Assembly (NCBI GenBank): GCA_016714895.1
Contig: JADKBV010000004.1
Coordinates: 744,001 to 808,000 of the forward strand
Reading direction: 5' to 3'
From: Saprospiraceae bacterium
GTDB taxonomy: Bacteria > Bacteroidota > Bacteroidia > Chitinophagales > Saprospiraceae
Length of the DNA: 64,000 bases
Shown: positions 7,426 to 15,383 of the stretch, piece by piece
Numbering within the stretch: the stretch's first letter is position 1
Layout: every line of letters starts with the position of its first letter
The notes under the pieces: generated by a model
The model's input: the letters and a program-made list of their open reading frames with translations, nothing else
Databases searched by the model: none
Told to the model about the DNA's origin: nothing
Position numbers and translations under genes: made by a program

Positions 7426-9096
7426 TCACTTCTCCCTTTCCATACCCCCAATCCAGGTCATAGTCTCCTCCAAAATATCTTTCATCTCCGGTTTTTGTCC
7501 GGCAAACAGGGCAAATTCGCAGGTGGCGTATATCTTCAAAAAGGTTGAAATGAGCGATTCCGGTATGTTTTTTTCTTTAAAAAGATCTATAATGTTTTCT
7601 TTGTCAAAAGTATCGTTTTGAATACCGTATTTTTGTTTGATATAATGGGTCATGGAATAAGATATTTCCTCAAAAAACAATCGGTTTTCTCCTTTTTGCT
7701 CATGTAGTTTTGCTTTTTGAAGGAAAATTTTGGCTACTTCGTCGGCTGGTTTAAGAGTTTCGGAAACTTCTTTAGATTTCTTTTTCCAAAATAAAAAGTA
7801 TCCCAAACCGGCTAAAAATATACTCAAAACACCCAAAATCACAGGAAGGGAAAAAAATCCGCTTGTTTGGCCCGTTATGTCCAAATCAGAAGTCTCGTTT
7901 TCAGCTAATGGGGCGCCATCTCCCGGCACAACTTCTACATTGATGGCCTGATCTTCAAGGGTGACGTATTTTTTATCTTCAGGAGAAAAATAAGAAAACT
8001 TAGGTTTCAGGATAAATGATCCGGGTTTGTCAAACTGGACAATATACTCAAACACTTTTGTATGAAATTCTCTGCCATTTTCTATGATTGACTCCTCCCG
8101 AAGCAGGTTGGGTTCATAATATTCAACATTTTTCAGGCTGTCCCAAGCTGGCGCTTTCCAATATTTCGGATCGCCATCTCCTTTTATTACCATTACAATT
8201 TTTAAAACATCATTGGTGGGTACTGTTTTTTTATCTGAAGATGTTTTTATGGAAAATTCTCCTACGCCACCTGAAAAGGAAAAAGGAACGTTTTCAGCAG
8301 GAAGTGGCAGAACGTCAATTTTTAATTCATTAGTCGAATATGTTTCAGATTTTACATCGCTGAAAAACGGATTTCCACTCGACGGGATTTCATATTTATA
8401 AGTGATATATGCTTTTTCGAGTTTTAATTTACCCGTTTTTTGGGCGTATAGATGAAAAGTCTGAATAGGTTGTGTATAGTAGTTTTTTTTATGGATGGTA
8501 ACGGTTCTACCGGTGACCGGCAAATCAACAGGTTTCAGGAAAATGTGCTCAAATTCAGGAACTTTTGAAAACTCTGCATTGACTACATTTTTATTAGTAT
8601 AAATATCATAAGAAAGAAGTGCTTGTTGACCGAGATATATTTTTTCCGGAGTGAGAGAAACCTTAAAAAAAACATCACCTTTGACATCTTTATGTTTGTT
8701 CGGATCAGATGCTGAAACTTTGATTTTTACACTGTTGGACATAACTTTTTTACCTTTGATAACAGCTGTAGCAGGAGGAATGGTATAACTTCCTTCATTT
8801 TCAATGGCCGCGGTGTACGTATATCGCATAAACCCCGACCGTTTGCCGTTTACGATGCTCATCGATGTTTCAACGGAAGGTCTGCCGGATATTTGTAATC
8901 CGGCCAATTGGGGCAGGCTGATGTTTTCCATTTCTCCGTTTTCCAGCGTATACATCAACTTAAAAGGTTCTCCGGCTTCAACACTGACGTTGCTGACCTC
9001 AGCTTTCAAAAGTACGGTTTGACTTTGGGCGGGAAGGTACAAACCGATAAAAGCCACAATCCAAATCAGTCGGTTAATAAGTAATAGTTCCGACAT
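7426..9096 (-). CDS. BatD-like protein (oxygen tolerance / von Willebrand-associated family)
   Basis: A 556-residue protein. The ATG at 9096 was chosen because it opens a signal peptide (INRLIWIVAFIGLYLPAQSQ) and lies 1 bp after the stop of the upstream gene; the frame is open further upstream but that part lies within the other gene. BatD proteins have a periplasmic part of immunoglobulin-like domains, one C-terminal transmembrane helix (about residues 412-432, SLPVILGVLSIFLAGLGYF) and a cytoplasmic tail of about 120 residues. They usually accompany MoxR ATPase and BatA/BatB von Willebrand proteins in envelope stress tolerance. No moxR or batA-C gene is in view; only the small BatD-like gene upstream is linked. 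Confidence 0.85.
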   Translation of the reverse strand: MSELLLINRLIWIVAFIGLYLPAQSQTVLLKAEVSNVSVEAGEPFKLMYTLENGEMENISLPQLAGLQISGRPSVETSMSIVNGKRSGFMRYTYTAAIENEGSYTIPPATAVIKGKKVMSNSVKIKVSASDPNKHKDVKGDVFFKVSLTPEKIYLGQQALLSYDIYTNKNVVNAEFSKVPEFEHIFLKPVDLPVTGRTVTIHKKNYYTQPIQTFHLYAQKTGKLKLEKAYITYKYEIPSSGNPFFSDVKSETYSTNELKIDVLPLPAENVPFSFSGGVGEFSIKTSSDKKTVPTNDVLKIVMVIKGDGDPKYWKAPAWDSLKNVEYYEPNLLREESIIENGREFHTKVFEYIVQFDKPGSFILKPKFSYFSPEDKKYVTLEDQAINVEVVPGDGAPLAENETSDLDITGQTSGFFSLPVILGVLSIFLAGLGYFLFWKKKSKEVSETLKPADEVAKIFLQKAKLHEQKGENRLFFEEISYSMTHYIKQKYGIQNDTFDKENIIDLFKEKNIPESLISTFLKIYATCEFALFAGQKPEMKDILEETMTWIGGMEREK

Positions 9097-9097
9097 A

Positions 9098-9559
9098 TCA
9101 GATTTTTCTGATTTTTCGTTTGGAACTTTGTACCTTTTGTTCTGATGAAGTGCCGGACTCATAATATTTAATGAGTTGAGAATCTCCGGAAAAAGTATCG
9201 ACTGCCGTAATCTGAATTTCTTCAAAGGTCAACATTTCTTTGCTTGACTCCATATCGTGTAGTTGAATGATAAAACTACCGGATTCTTCAGCCATGAGAT
9301 AGTATGTATACATGGTTTTTGAGGTGGTTTCACCATTGATCATACTAAAGCTTGAAGAAGTATTGGGACCTCCCACCAATCTCAACCCCTCAAAAACCGG
9401 AGTTTTAAAGCTTCCTGAAACATTTTTAAGTTCGATCTCAAGTTTAAACGGGGTACCAACTGAAACGGTGTCTTTCACTTTGATGACAACTTCACTCTTT
9501 TGACTATACGATGCCAAAACATAAAAAGTGCAAATCAACATTAAAATCAATTTTTTCAT
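9098..9559 (-). CDS. Small secreted single-domain BatD-like protein
   Basis: A 153-residue protein with a signal peptide (MKKLILMLICTFYVLASYSQ) followed by one BatD-type N-terminal domain. Its segment VSVGTPFKLEIELKNVSG and the following GLRLVGGPNTSSSFSMING parallel VSVEAGEPFKLMYTLENG and GLQISGRPSVETSMSIVNG in the gene just downstream. The two are therefore paralogues, and this one lacks the later domains, the membrane helix and the cytoplasmic tail. It ends in a basic tail (SSKRKIRKI). A 1-bp gap to the full-length batD indicates one transcript with coupled translation. It may be a soluble competitor or partner of the larger protein; that is inference. Confidence 0.75.
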   Translation of the reverse strand: MKKLILMLICTFYVLASYSQKSEVVIKVKDTVSVGTPFKLEIELKNVSGSFKTPVFEGLRLVGGPNTSSSFSMINGETTSKTMYTYYLMAEESGSFIIQLHDMESSKEMLTFEEIQITAVDTFSGDSQLIKYYESGTSSEQKVQSSKRKIRKI

Positions 9560-9708
9560 CTCTTTTTGTTTTTTGGATAATATAATGATGGAATGATAAA
9601 ACTTTTAAAATGTAATGATCTGATTCATTTTTTTAATTTTGTTAACCAGAATATTTAACAGAATAACCTTTTATGAAACAGAATAATAATCCAATTTTAA
9701 ATAATTTT

Positions 9709-9716
9709 TACCTTTG
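9709..9716 (+). promoter_or_regulatory. Promoter -7 element of the secreted-protein gene at 9742
   Basis: TACCTTTG matches the Bacteroidota -7 consensus TAnnTTTG, 26 bp before the ATG. The -33 region has no clear TTTG. Confidence 0.4.
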
Positions 9717-9741
9717 AAGGTGTTAATAGCTGTATAAACGA

Positions 9742-10356
9742 ATGACAATTTTAAATGGTTTAAAAAATATGATGTTTAACCAAATTTTATCAATTTCAAA
9801 AAAGATATTCATTCTCCTCATGATATCAGGATGTTGGATTTTTAGTCTTAAAGCTCAGGCAGATTCCGGTATACTGTTGTTTCCAAATCAATGGTTGGGC
9901 ATTTGGGAGGGAGAGTTGCAAATTTATAAGGGACAGGAAGTGGTACAAAAGGTGCCCATGAGGGTTGACAATCTGGGAACGGACAATCCGGATGTTTATA
10001 TCTGGGCATTGACCTACGGACCTGACACTATTGCCGGGCGACGTAATTACTTACTGAAGGCAAAAGACAGATCCCGCGGCATTTGGGAAGTGGATGAACA
10101 AAACGGGATATTTTTAGAGGGAAAAGTAGTCGGAAATACTTTTATTAATGTTTTTACAGTCATGGAAAACACATTAATATCGTCTTTGAGTGTGGAAAAC
10201 GAACAAACCATAAAGTTTGAAATTATCGTATATACTAAAGAATCCACGTCAAAAACCGGAGACTTGGTACACGAAGGAGAAAATATTCCTGCGGTATTCA
10301 GTTATTCAATCACCGGATATCAAAAAGCGGTGCTCAAAAAAGTCAGGAACCCATAA
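9742..10356 (+). CDS. Secreted protein of unknown function
   Basis: A 204-residue protein with a signal peptide-like hydrophobic segment (ISKKIFILLMISGCWIFSL) and a mature part of about 160 residues. The mature part starts with LFPNQWLGIWEGELQIYKG, suggesting a small beta-barrel or lipocalin-like fold; I do not recognise a family. Translation may start at 9742, or at ATG 9769/9772, which would put the signal peptide closer to the N-terminus; a -7 promoter element 26 bp upstream allows any of these. It faces the DUF1304 gene with a 1-bp gap between the stops. It runs opposite to the neighbouring BatD pair, so it is a separate transcription unit. Confidence 0.65.
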   Translation: MTILNGLKNMMFNQILSISKKIFILLMISGCWIFSLKAQADSGILLFPNQWLGIWEGELQIYKGQEVVQKVPMRVDNLGTDNPDVYIWALTYGPDTIAGRRNYLLKAKDRSRGIWEVDEQNGIFLEGKVVGNTFINVFTVMENTLISSLSVENEQTIKFEIIVYTKESTSKTGDLVHEGENIPAVFSYSITGYQKAVLKKVRNP

Positions 10357-10357
10357 T

Positions 10358-10723
10358 TCAGGCCAACAAAACAAAAATCAAAGCTATAATTGCCGGAACG
10401 GATTGGGTGTAAAATATTTTTTTTGAAGCAGAAATGGCTCCTACTAATCCGGCAATAATAACACAACTCAAAAAGAAAAGAGCAATATTTTTTGACCAAA
10501 CCGGATCTGAAATCAACAATGACCAAATGAGACCAGCCGCCAGAAAACCATTATAAGCTCCCTGATTCATGGCCAATATTTTTGTTTTTGGAAACATGTC
10601 ATCAGGCATAGCTCCGCGAAATGTTTTTTTACCTAAGGTTTCCCAAGCAAACATCTCCATGTATAAAATGTAAAGGTGCTCAAAAGCAACCACACCAATC
10701 AGTATTTGTGCGATCAAACTCAT
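10358..10723 (-). CDS. DUF1304 family small membrane protein
   Basis: A 121-residue protein made of four hydrophobic helices (about residues 3-22, 50-71, 78-98 and 103-120). The N-terminus contains the family signature HLYILYMEMFAWETLGKKTF, and FLAAGLIWSL follows in helix 2. DUF1304 proteins are inner-membrane proteins of unknown function. Its ATG lies 1 bp after the stop of the pyruvate dehydrogenase E2 gene, so it is probably read through from that promoter. A functional link to pyruvate oxidation is not established. Confidence 0.85.
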   Translation of the reverse strand: MSLIAQILIGVVAFEHLYILYMEMFAWETLGKKTFRGAMPDDMFPKTKILAMNQGAYNGFLAAGLIWSLLISDPVWSKNIALFFLSCVIIAGLVGAISASKKIFYTQSVPAIIALIFVLLA

Positions 10724-10724
10724 G

Positions 10725-11999
10725 TTACACCAACATCAACACAGGATTCTCCAAAGTGGCTTTGAGCGTCTGTAAAAACTGAGCTCCTGTTGCTCCGTCC
10801 ACCACTCTGTGGTCACAGGAAAGCGTAACTTTCATCATATTTCCGATGACGATCTGATCGTTTTTGACGATGGGTTTTTTAATAATAGAACCCACAGCCA
10901 GAATACATGCATCCGGTGGATTGATGATGGCTGTAAATTCTTCGATATCAAACATCCCCAGGTTGGAAATGGTGAAGGTATTTCCCGTCATTTCCTGAGG
11001 TTGCAATTTTTTGGTTTTTGCTTTTCCTGCCAATTCTTTTACTTCCTGATTGATGGTCGTAAGAGATTTAGTATCGGTATGTGTAATCACAGGTACCAAC
11101 AATCCATCTTCAACTGCCACAGCCACACCAATGTGTATATCTTTGTGATAAGTGATTTTATCACCAAACCATGAAGAATTGACTGCCGGATGTTTTCTTA
11201 GAGAAGAAGCACATGCTTTGACTACAAAATCATTAAAAGAAATTTTTACCGGAGAAACTTTATTGATACCTTCTCTGGCTTCAACGGCTTTGTCCATGTT
11301 GATTTCCAGTGTCAGATAAAAATGTGGAGCTGAAAATTTGCTTTCTCCCAATCTTCTGGCAATGGTTTTGCGCATTTGAGATACAGGAACGTCACCATAA
11401 TGAAAATCCGGTAAAACCACTGCAGCAGACACACTTCCGTTATTGGAAACAGGTGCCGGTGGGTTGGTTAAAAAGGACTCTATATCTTTTTTGATGATTC
11501 TTCCGAAATCGCCTGAACCTTTTACCTGACTAAGGTCTACACCGGCCTGACTTGCCAGACTTTTGGCAAGAGGGCTGGCCTTCAGTCTTGCGTCACTGCC
11601 TGCCTGAACCACTGGTTGTGGTGTTGAAATACTGACAGGACTTGGAACTGATGGTGCAACAACAACCGGATTGTTTTCTACCGGTTTGGTTTCTGAAACT
11701 TCTTCTTTTTTTGCTGGGACTGCTGTTGTTCCTGCAGAAGCGAGTATAGCCTGGACATTGTCATCTTTACTTCCAATGATAGCAATAATACCATCAACAG
11801 CTACCGGTCCGCTTTTAACGCCAATATAAATTAAGGTACCTGAATGGTAACTTTCAAGTTCCATAGTTGCCTTATCGGTTTCAACTTCGGCCAGAATATC
11901 ACCTGGCTTTACACTTTCACCTTCTTTTTTTAGCCAATTGACGATATTTCCCTCTTCCATGGTATCACTCAAACGAGGCATACGAATTATCTCAGCCAT
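10725..11999 (-). CDS. pdhC: Dihydrolipoyl acetyltransferase, E2 of pyruvate dehydrogenase
   Basis: A 424-residue 2-oxoacid dehydrogenase acyltransferase. It has one N-terminal lipoyl domain with the lipoylated lysine K43 in ETDKATME, a Pro/Val/Ser-rich linker (about residues 95-133) and a peripheral-subunit-binding domain (about 137-176). A catalytic domain follows, ending with the active-site motif DHRVVDG (H397, D401). The MPRLSDTMEEG start and overall sequence favour pyruvate rather than 2-oxoglutarate dehydrogenase, though a branched-chain E2 cannot be wholly excluded. E2 transfers acetyl from the lipoyl arm to CoA. LipA, which builds the lipoyl group, is encoded at 20.8 kb. The E1 and E3 genes are not in the window. 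A good promoter lies directly upstream. Confidence 0.9.
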   Translation of the reverse strand: MAEIIRMPRLSDTMEEGNIVNWLKKEGESVKPGDILAEVETDKATMELESYHSGTLIYIGVKSGPVAVDGIIAIIGSKDDNVQAILASAGTTAVPAKKEEVSETKPVENNPVVVAPSVPSPVSISTPQPVVQAGSDARLKASPLAKSLASQAGVDLSQVKGSGDFGRIIKKDIESFLTNPPAPVSNNGSVSAAVVLPDFHYGDVPVSQMRKTIARRLGESKFSAPHFYLTLEINMDKAVEAREGINKVSPVKISFNDFVVKACASSLRKHPAVNSSWFGDKITYHKDIHIGVAVAVEDGLLVPVITHTDTKSLTTINQEVKELAGKAKTKKLQPQEMTGNTFTISNLGMFDIEEFTAIINPPDACILAVGSIIKKPIVKNDQIVIGNMMKVTLSCDHRVVDGATGAQFLQTLKATLENPVLMLV

Positions 12000-12021
12000 A
12001 ACTTTTTTTATTTTAGGACAG

Positions 12022-12053
12022 CAAAGTTACATAATGGTTTAGGATTATTCAAA
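12022..12053 (-). promoter_or_regulatory. Promoter of the E2 gene
   Basis: On the minus strand TTTG (12053-12050), a 20-bp spacer and TAACTTTG (12029-12022) reproduce the Bacteroidota promoter pattern, 22 bp upstream of the ATG at 11999. Confidence 0.55.
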
Positions 12054-12058
12054 AAAAA

Positions 12059-12673
12059 CTAATCAATTGAACCGATTCCTTCTCTCATTACGCTCATTTC
12101 TGTACCTGTACAATCAATAACTGTTGATTCTCCGATGCTTCCCGGCCCGCCGTCCATAAGTATATCGACTCTACTTCCGAAAGTTTCAAAAATTTCATCG
12201 GGATCCGTAAAAAGATAAGTTTCTTCTCCGTTTGTATTCAAAGATGTGGAGATAAGGGGAGCATCCAAAAACTCATGCAAACCTTGTAGAATATGGTTTC
12301 CTGAAATACGGATACCTATTTCTTCCTTATTGTTTTTGAAAAACTTTTGAACATAATTATTGGACTTCAAAACAAAAGTATAAGGACCAGGCAGATATCT
12401 TTTCATTGTTTTAAATACGTCATTATCCAGTTGGACGGTGTATTTGGACACATCGCTGATATTGGCGCATATCAGAGACATTTTTGTGTGTTTTTCTTTT
12501 TTGCCTAATATTTTACAAATTTTGTCGATACCGGATTTATTTGTCATCAGACAACCTAATGCATAAAGGGTATCTGTTGGAAATATTACAATGGCACCCT
12601 GATTAATCTTATCGGCAATATTTTTTAAATCTCGTTTATTTGGGTTTTGAGTGTGAAATTCAATTCGTAACAT
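12059..12673 (-). CDS. tsaC: L-threonylcarbamoyladenylate synthase (TsaC/Sua5 family)
   Basis: A 204-residue YrdC-domain protein. It makes threonylcarbamoyl-AMP from threonine, bicarbonate and ATP, the first step of the t6A37 modification of tRNAs reading ANN codons. Family features seen: IVIFPTDTLYALGC near the N-terminus, KxxS-type phosphate contacts around KKEKHTKMSLI, and PGPYTFVLK. The length fits a TsaC-type protein without the Sua5 C-terminal domain. The start at 12673 (MLRIEFHTQNPNKRD) is preferred to an in-frame ATG at 12691 because a TAnnTTTG element at 12689-12696 overlaps that upstream codon. It appears monocistronic. Confidence 0.88.
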   Translation of the reverse strand: MLRIEFHTQNPNKRDLKNIADKINQGAIVIFPTDTLYALGCLMTNKSGIDKICKILGKKEKHTKMSLICANISDVSKYTVQLDNDVFKTMKRYLPGPYTFVLKSNNYVQKFFKNNKEEIGIRISGNHILQGLHEFLDAPLISTSLNTNGEETYLFTDPDEIFETFGSRVDILMDGGPGSIGESTVIDCTGTEMSVMREGIGSID

Positions 12674-12688
12674 AAGTGAAAATTTTGC

Positions 12689-12696
12689 CAAAGCTA
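12689..12696 (-). promoter_or_regulatory. Promoter -7 element of tsaC
   Basis: Minus-strand TAGCTTTG fits TAnnTTTG and lies 16 bp before the chosen tsaC start. No convincing -33 TTTG is present. Confidence 0.4.
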
Positions 12697-12739
12697 CAGA
12701 TTAAACCCTTAAGGAAAAAACATCAGAGATATAAAAAAG

Positions 12740-12768
12740 AAAAGCCACCTGCTTTCAGGTGGCTTTTT
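12740..12768. terminator. Strong intrinsic terminator
   Basis: A perfect 12-bp stem (AAAAGCCACCTG / CAGGTGGCTTTT) with a CTTT loop, flanked by A-rich and T-rich runs. It lies 145 bp beyond the Omp85-family gene on its strand, so it probably ends that operon and separates it from tsaC. Confidence 0.85.
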
Positions 12769-12912
12769 ACTTCGCTAAAGATTTTTTCATTAAAAATGAA
12801 AAGAATATCAATTTACTTTGAGTAGAAAACATCTACTGCATATATAGACCCCCAGGGAATAAAATTCGCTGCCTGAAATTTCAAAAAAATTAAAAATTTA
12901 TTTTACTTTGGG

Positions 12913-14310
12913 TTAAAATTGGAATCCACCACTAAAAAAGAAACCTTTTTCATGGTTTTTATTGATAGAGAAGTCAGCTGAAATTACAAAATTATGTAGT
13001 AAAATGACATCGATACCAGGTCCGTAACCGTATAAGAAGGTATTTGTCAAGGGGTTGTTTTCAAAATAATTTGGTTCGTAAACATATCCGAAATCTCCGT
13101 TGATTCGAGCAAAAACCTGAATATTGAGAGGTCTGAGTCTTTGGGGGACCCATTTTTTTAAATTCAGGTTTTTTTGAAAAATTCTGTATTTGACGGTATT
13201 GGCTGAAACAAAAAGATCGGTTCCATCCACAACATATAGCTGATACCCGGTAATGGAACTCCCTTCATAACCTAAGCCCTGGTTAAGAAAATAAGGTATT
13301 TTATTGCGTTGCAGGTTTGTTTTGCCTCTAATAGATCCGGAAACAATCAAAGAAGTATTGATATTCCAGAATTTGCTGACTTCAATGGATACAGACGTAT
13401 TGTTGATATTTTTATTTTCACCAAAACCATCTTTTCTCACCAATAACCTTGTGTAAAAACCACCTACGGGATAAAGCGGGTAATGAAGTTTGTTTAAGGT
13501 AAACTCGTATTCCAAACGTAAATACCTCAATAAATTGGCGCCATTTAAAAAATAATCAGGATTTAATTCTCTGACAATATATGAATCTGCCTCTCCGAGA
13601 AAATACTGCAATCTAGCCGCATGAAAGGTAGTAGCATCTTTTCGGTAGGTAGCGGCAACACTTGCCCGCCATTGTTGTAATAAATTTCTTTCATCTTCTG
13701 CTTTGTAAAACAACGGTTTGTTTTGATAGGTAATATAATTGATTTCTTTATTGTAGGTATGTAAAAGATTTGCATTCATTCCCCAACCGTTTTTGATATA
13801 AGGAAACTCATAAAAAATTTCATATTTGCCGGTATAACCAAATTGCAGTTTTGCTTTTAGTTTGTCCTTATTCCCTGTAAAATTTATATGTGTCAGGGCA
13901 ACACCATAGTTTAGTCTTTCAATTGCATAATCAAATTCTTTTGCCCAAACATTAAAATTCCGGTCAGCCAATTCGAAAATGATATATGGATAGATATACC
14001 AACCTTCTTTTACCGTTATAGAAATATCTGTTTCAGCGTTTTCAACATTCCATTGAGAAATATTAATATCCGCTTCCGTAAAAAGACCGGTACTTAAAAG
14101 TCTTTTTTCGTTGATCGAAATAATACCGGGAAGGTCAGATATTAAAATTGAATCAGAAACACTGAAATCCAATTCTCTCAGGATGACTTCGGGGCTGGTT
14201 TTGGTATTTCCGGTGATAACGATACTTTGAATAAAAACTTTTGTCGATTGGGCTGAAATACTAAGACCAAAAAACAACAATAAGTATATTGTTTTTATCC
14301 ATTTACACAT
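12913..14310 (-). CDS. Omp85-family outer-membrane protein (single POTRA plus barrel)
   Basis: A 465-residue protein with a signal peptide (IKTIYLLLFFGLSISAQ) and one POTRA-like domain at about residues 25-105 (VFIQSIVITGNTKTSPEVILRELDF, given here as two parts: VFIQSIVITGNTK and TSPEVILREL). The rest, about 350 residues, is a beta-barrel ending in the aromatic GGFQF typical of outer-membrane proteins. The Omp85 superfamily includes BamA, TamA and surface-antigen D15 proteins. BamA normally has five POTRA domains, so this is a short accessory member of unknown substrate. Its start overlaps the upstream CBS-domain gene by 8 bp, indicating coupled translation. Confidence 0.82.
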   Translation of the reverse strand: MCKWIKTIYLLLFFGLSISAQSTKVFIQSIVITGNTKTSPEVILRELDFSVSDSILISDLPGIISINEKRLLSTGLFTEADINISQWNVENAETDISITVKEGWYIYPYIIFELADRNFNVWAKEFDYAIERLNYGVALTHINFTGNKDKLKAKLQFGYTGKYEIFYEFPYIKNGWGMNANLLHTYNKEINYITYQNKPLFYKAEDERNLLQQWRASVAATYRKDATTFHAARLQYFLGEADSYIVRELNPDYFLNGANLLRYLRLEYEFTLNKLHYPLYPVGGFYTRLLVRKDGFGENKNINNTSVSIEVSKFWNINTSLIVSGSIRGKTNLQRNKIPYFLNQGLGYEGSSITGYQLYVVDGTDLFVSANTVKYRIFQKNLNLKKWVPQRLRPLNIQVFARINGDFGYVYEPNYFENNPLTNTFLYGYGPGIDVILLHNFVISADFSINKNHEKGFFFSGGFQF

Positions 14311-14962
14311 TGAGGTATGACATTAATGAATCAAATCTGTCTTTCAGGCTATCATTATATTCATCAATGCCCTGAGAGACCACGACATCGTAACCAAACC
14401 TTTCAAGTGATTGTTTTATTCTGTAGACGTCTTTTGCGTTTGTTTTGACCGTTATCTGCACCTGTGTGGAATCCGGAATTTTGTGTATAAAGGTACTTAA
14501 TACTTTAACCCCTTCGGATTCAACCACCCGGCAAATTTCACCCATGCTATAGTTTTGTTCGGTTGTTTCAATAGTCAACACATTGCCGAACTCTGAAAAA
14601 GAAAAACTGGAGGCAAAAAACTGTATTAATTTTTCAATAGTAACCACACCTGTAAAATGATTTTTTTCATCAATAACCGGAATGAGGGTCAATTCAAATC
14701 TAGCTACCTGAGCCATCACATCAAAAATGTGATCTTTTTCGTGACAATAAGGTTTGAACATACTGAGTGCAACATTACCGACAGGTTCTTTAAGATCATG
14801 CATGACCAAATCGCCTTCGCTAACCAAACCTAAAAGTTGGGTGTTATTGACAATGGGAAAATGACGTACATGCGCAAGATGCATCATTGTTAATACTTCT
14901 TCTCCCGTATCAGAAGTACGGGCAGGCATGATTTCATGAGAAACGATATCTTTTGCTGTCAA
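14303..14962 (-). CDS. CBS-domain pair protein with ACT-like C-terminus
   Basis: A 219-residue cytoplasmic protein. Two CBS domains cover about residues 1-58 (MTAKDIVSHEIMPARTSD, VRHFPIVNNTQLLGLVSEGD) and 70-122 (LTLIPVIDEKNHFTGVVTIE). An ACT-like region follows at about 130-200 (VLTIETTEQNYSMGEI). CBS pairs bind adenine nucleotides and ACT domains bind small ligands, so it looks like a stand-alone sensor; no output enzyme domain is present. Its stop overlaps the start of the Omp85-family gene by 8 bp, an odd pairing for an energy sensor and an outer-membrane barrel that is nevertheless clear from the sequence. Confidence 0.8.
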   Translation of the reverse strand: MTAKDIVSHEIMPARTSDTGEEVLTMMHLAHVRHFPIVNNTQLLGLVSEGDLVMHDLKEPVGNVALSMFKPYCHEKDHIFDVMAQVARFELTLIPVIDEKNHFTGVVTIEKLIQFFASSFSFSEFGNVLTIETTEQNYSMGEICRVVESEGVKVLSTFIHKIPDSTQVQITVKTNAKDVYRIKQSLERFGYDVVVSQGIDEYNDSLKDRFDSLMSYLNV

Positions 14963-15060
14963 GGGCTTTCACTTTCAGAAGTTAAAAGTACGAACTTTTT
15001 CTGAAATAACCGGAAATTTATGTATTTTATGATGGAGAAAGACAGTTTACCAGGCTGAAA

Positions 15061-15381
15061 TTAATTTATTTTGACCTCTTCAAGTGGGATCGAAAGGGTC
15101 TGCCCGCCATAGTTTGTATATTCTTTTTTCACAAAACCGAGATTTTTATGAAACCAAAAAGTCAAAGTAGAAGTTCCAAATGGATATTTCGCTACAGCAT
15201 GTATTTTCCAGGAATCTGAACTACGATATTATCAAATTGGGGCAAAGCGTCCGGTTGGCACAAAACTTCAGAAAATGTATGTTTAGGATTGACCCTGATG
15301 ACTTATTTTTTTACATCCAATTGGAAACAAAAAGGTACAAAACAGCAAATAAACAAATACTTTTGAATTCTTCAATTCCAC
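15061..15381 (-). pseudogene. Decayed small lipoprotein gene (frameshifted)
   Basis: This 420-bp interval between genes holds coding-like pieces on the minus strand. From a GTG at 15381 the frame encodes a lipoprotein-like signal (VYLLFCTFLFPIGCKK) and stops after about 33 codons. Another frame carries VNPKHTFSEVLCQPDALPQF and DNIVVQIPGK, then stops. The first frame resumes with SDSWKIHAVAKYPFGTST, FWFHKNLGFVKKEYTNYGG and a tail SIPLEEVKIN before a TAA at 15061-15063. The pieces run in the order of a single lipoprotein of about 105 residues broken by at least two frame changes. An A7 tract (T7 at 15306-15312 on the plus strand) lies near the first break. Sequencing error or a real pseudogene are both possible; I do not recognise the family. 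Confidence 0.45.
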
Positions 15382-15383
15382 AT

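Noticed and set aside
12784..12803. Second small hairpin (TTTTCAT / ATGAAAA) just after the strong terminator
   Set aside because: Short and AT-only; it adds little to the perfect terminator next to it.
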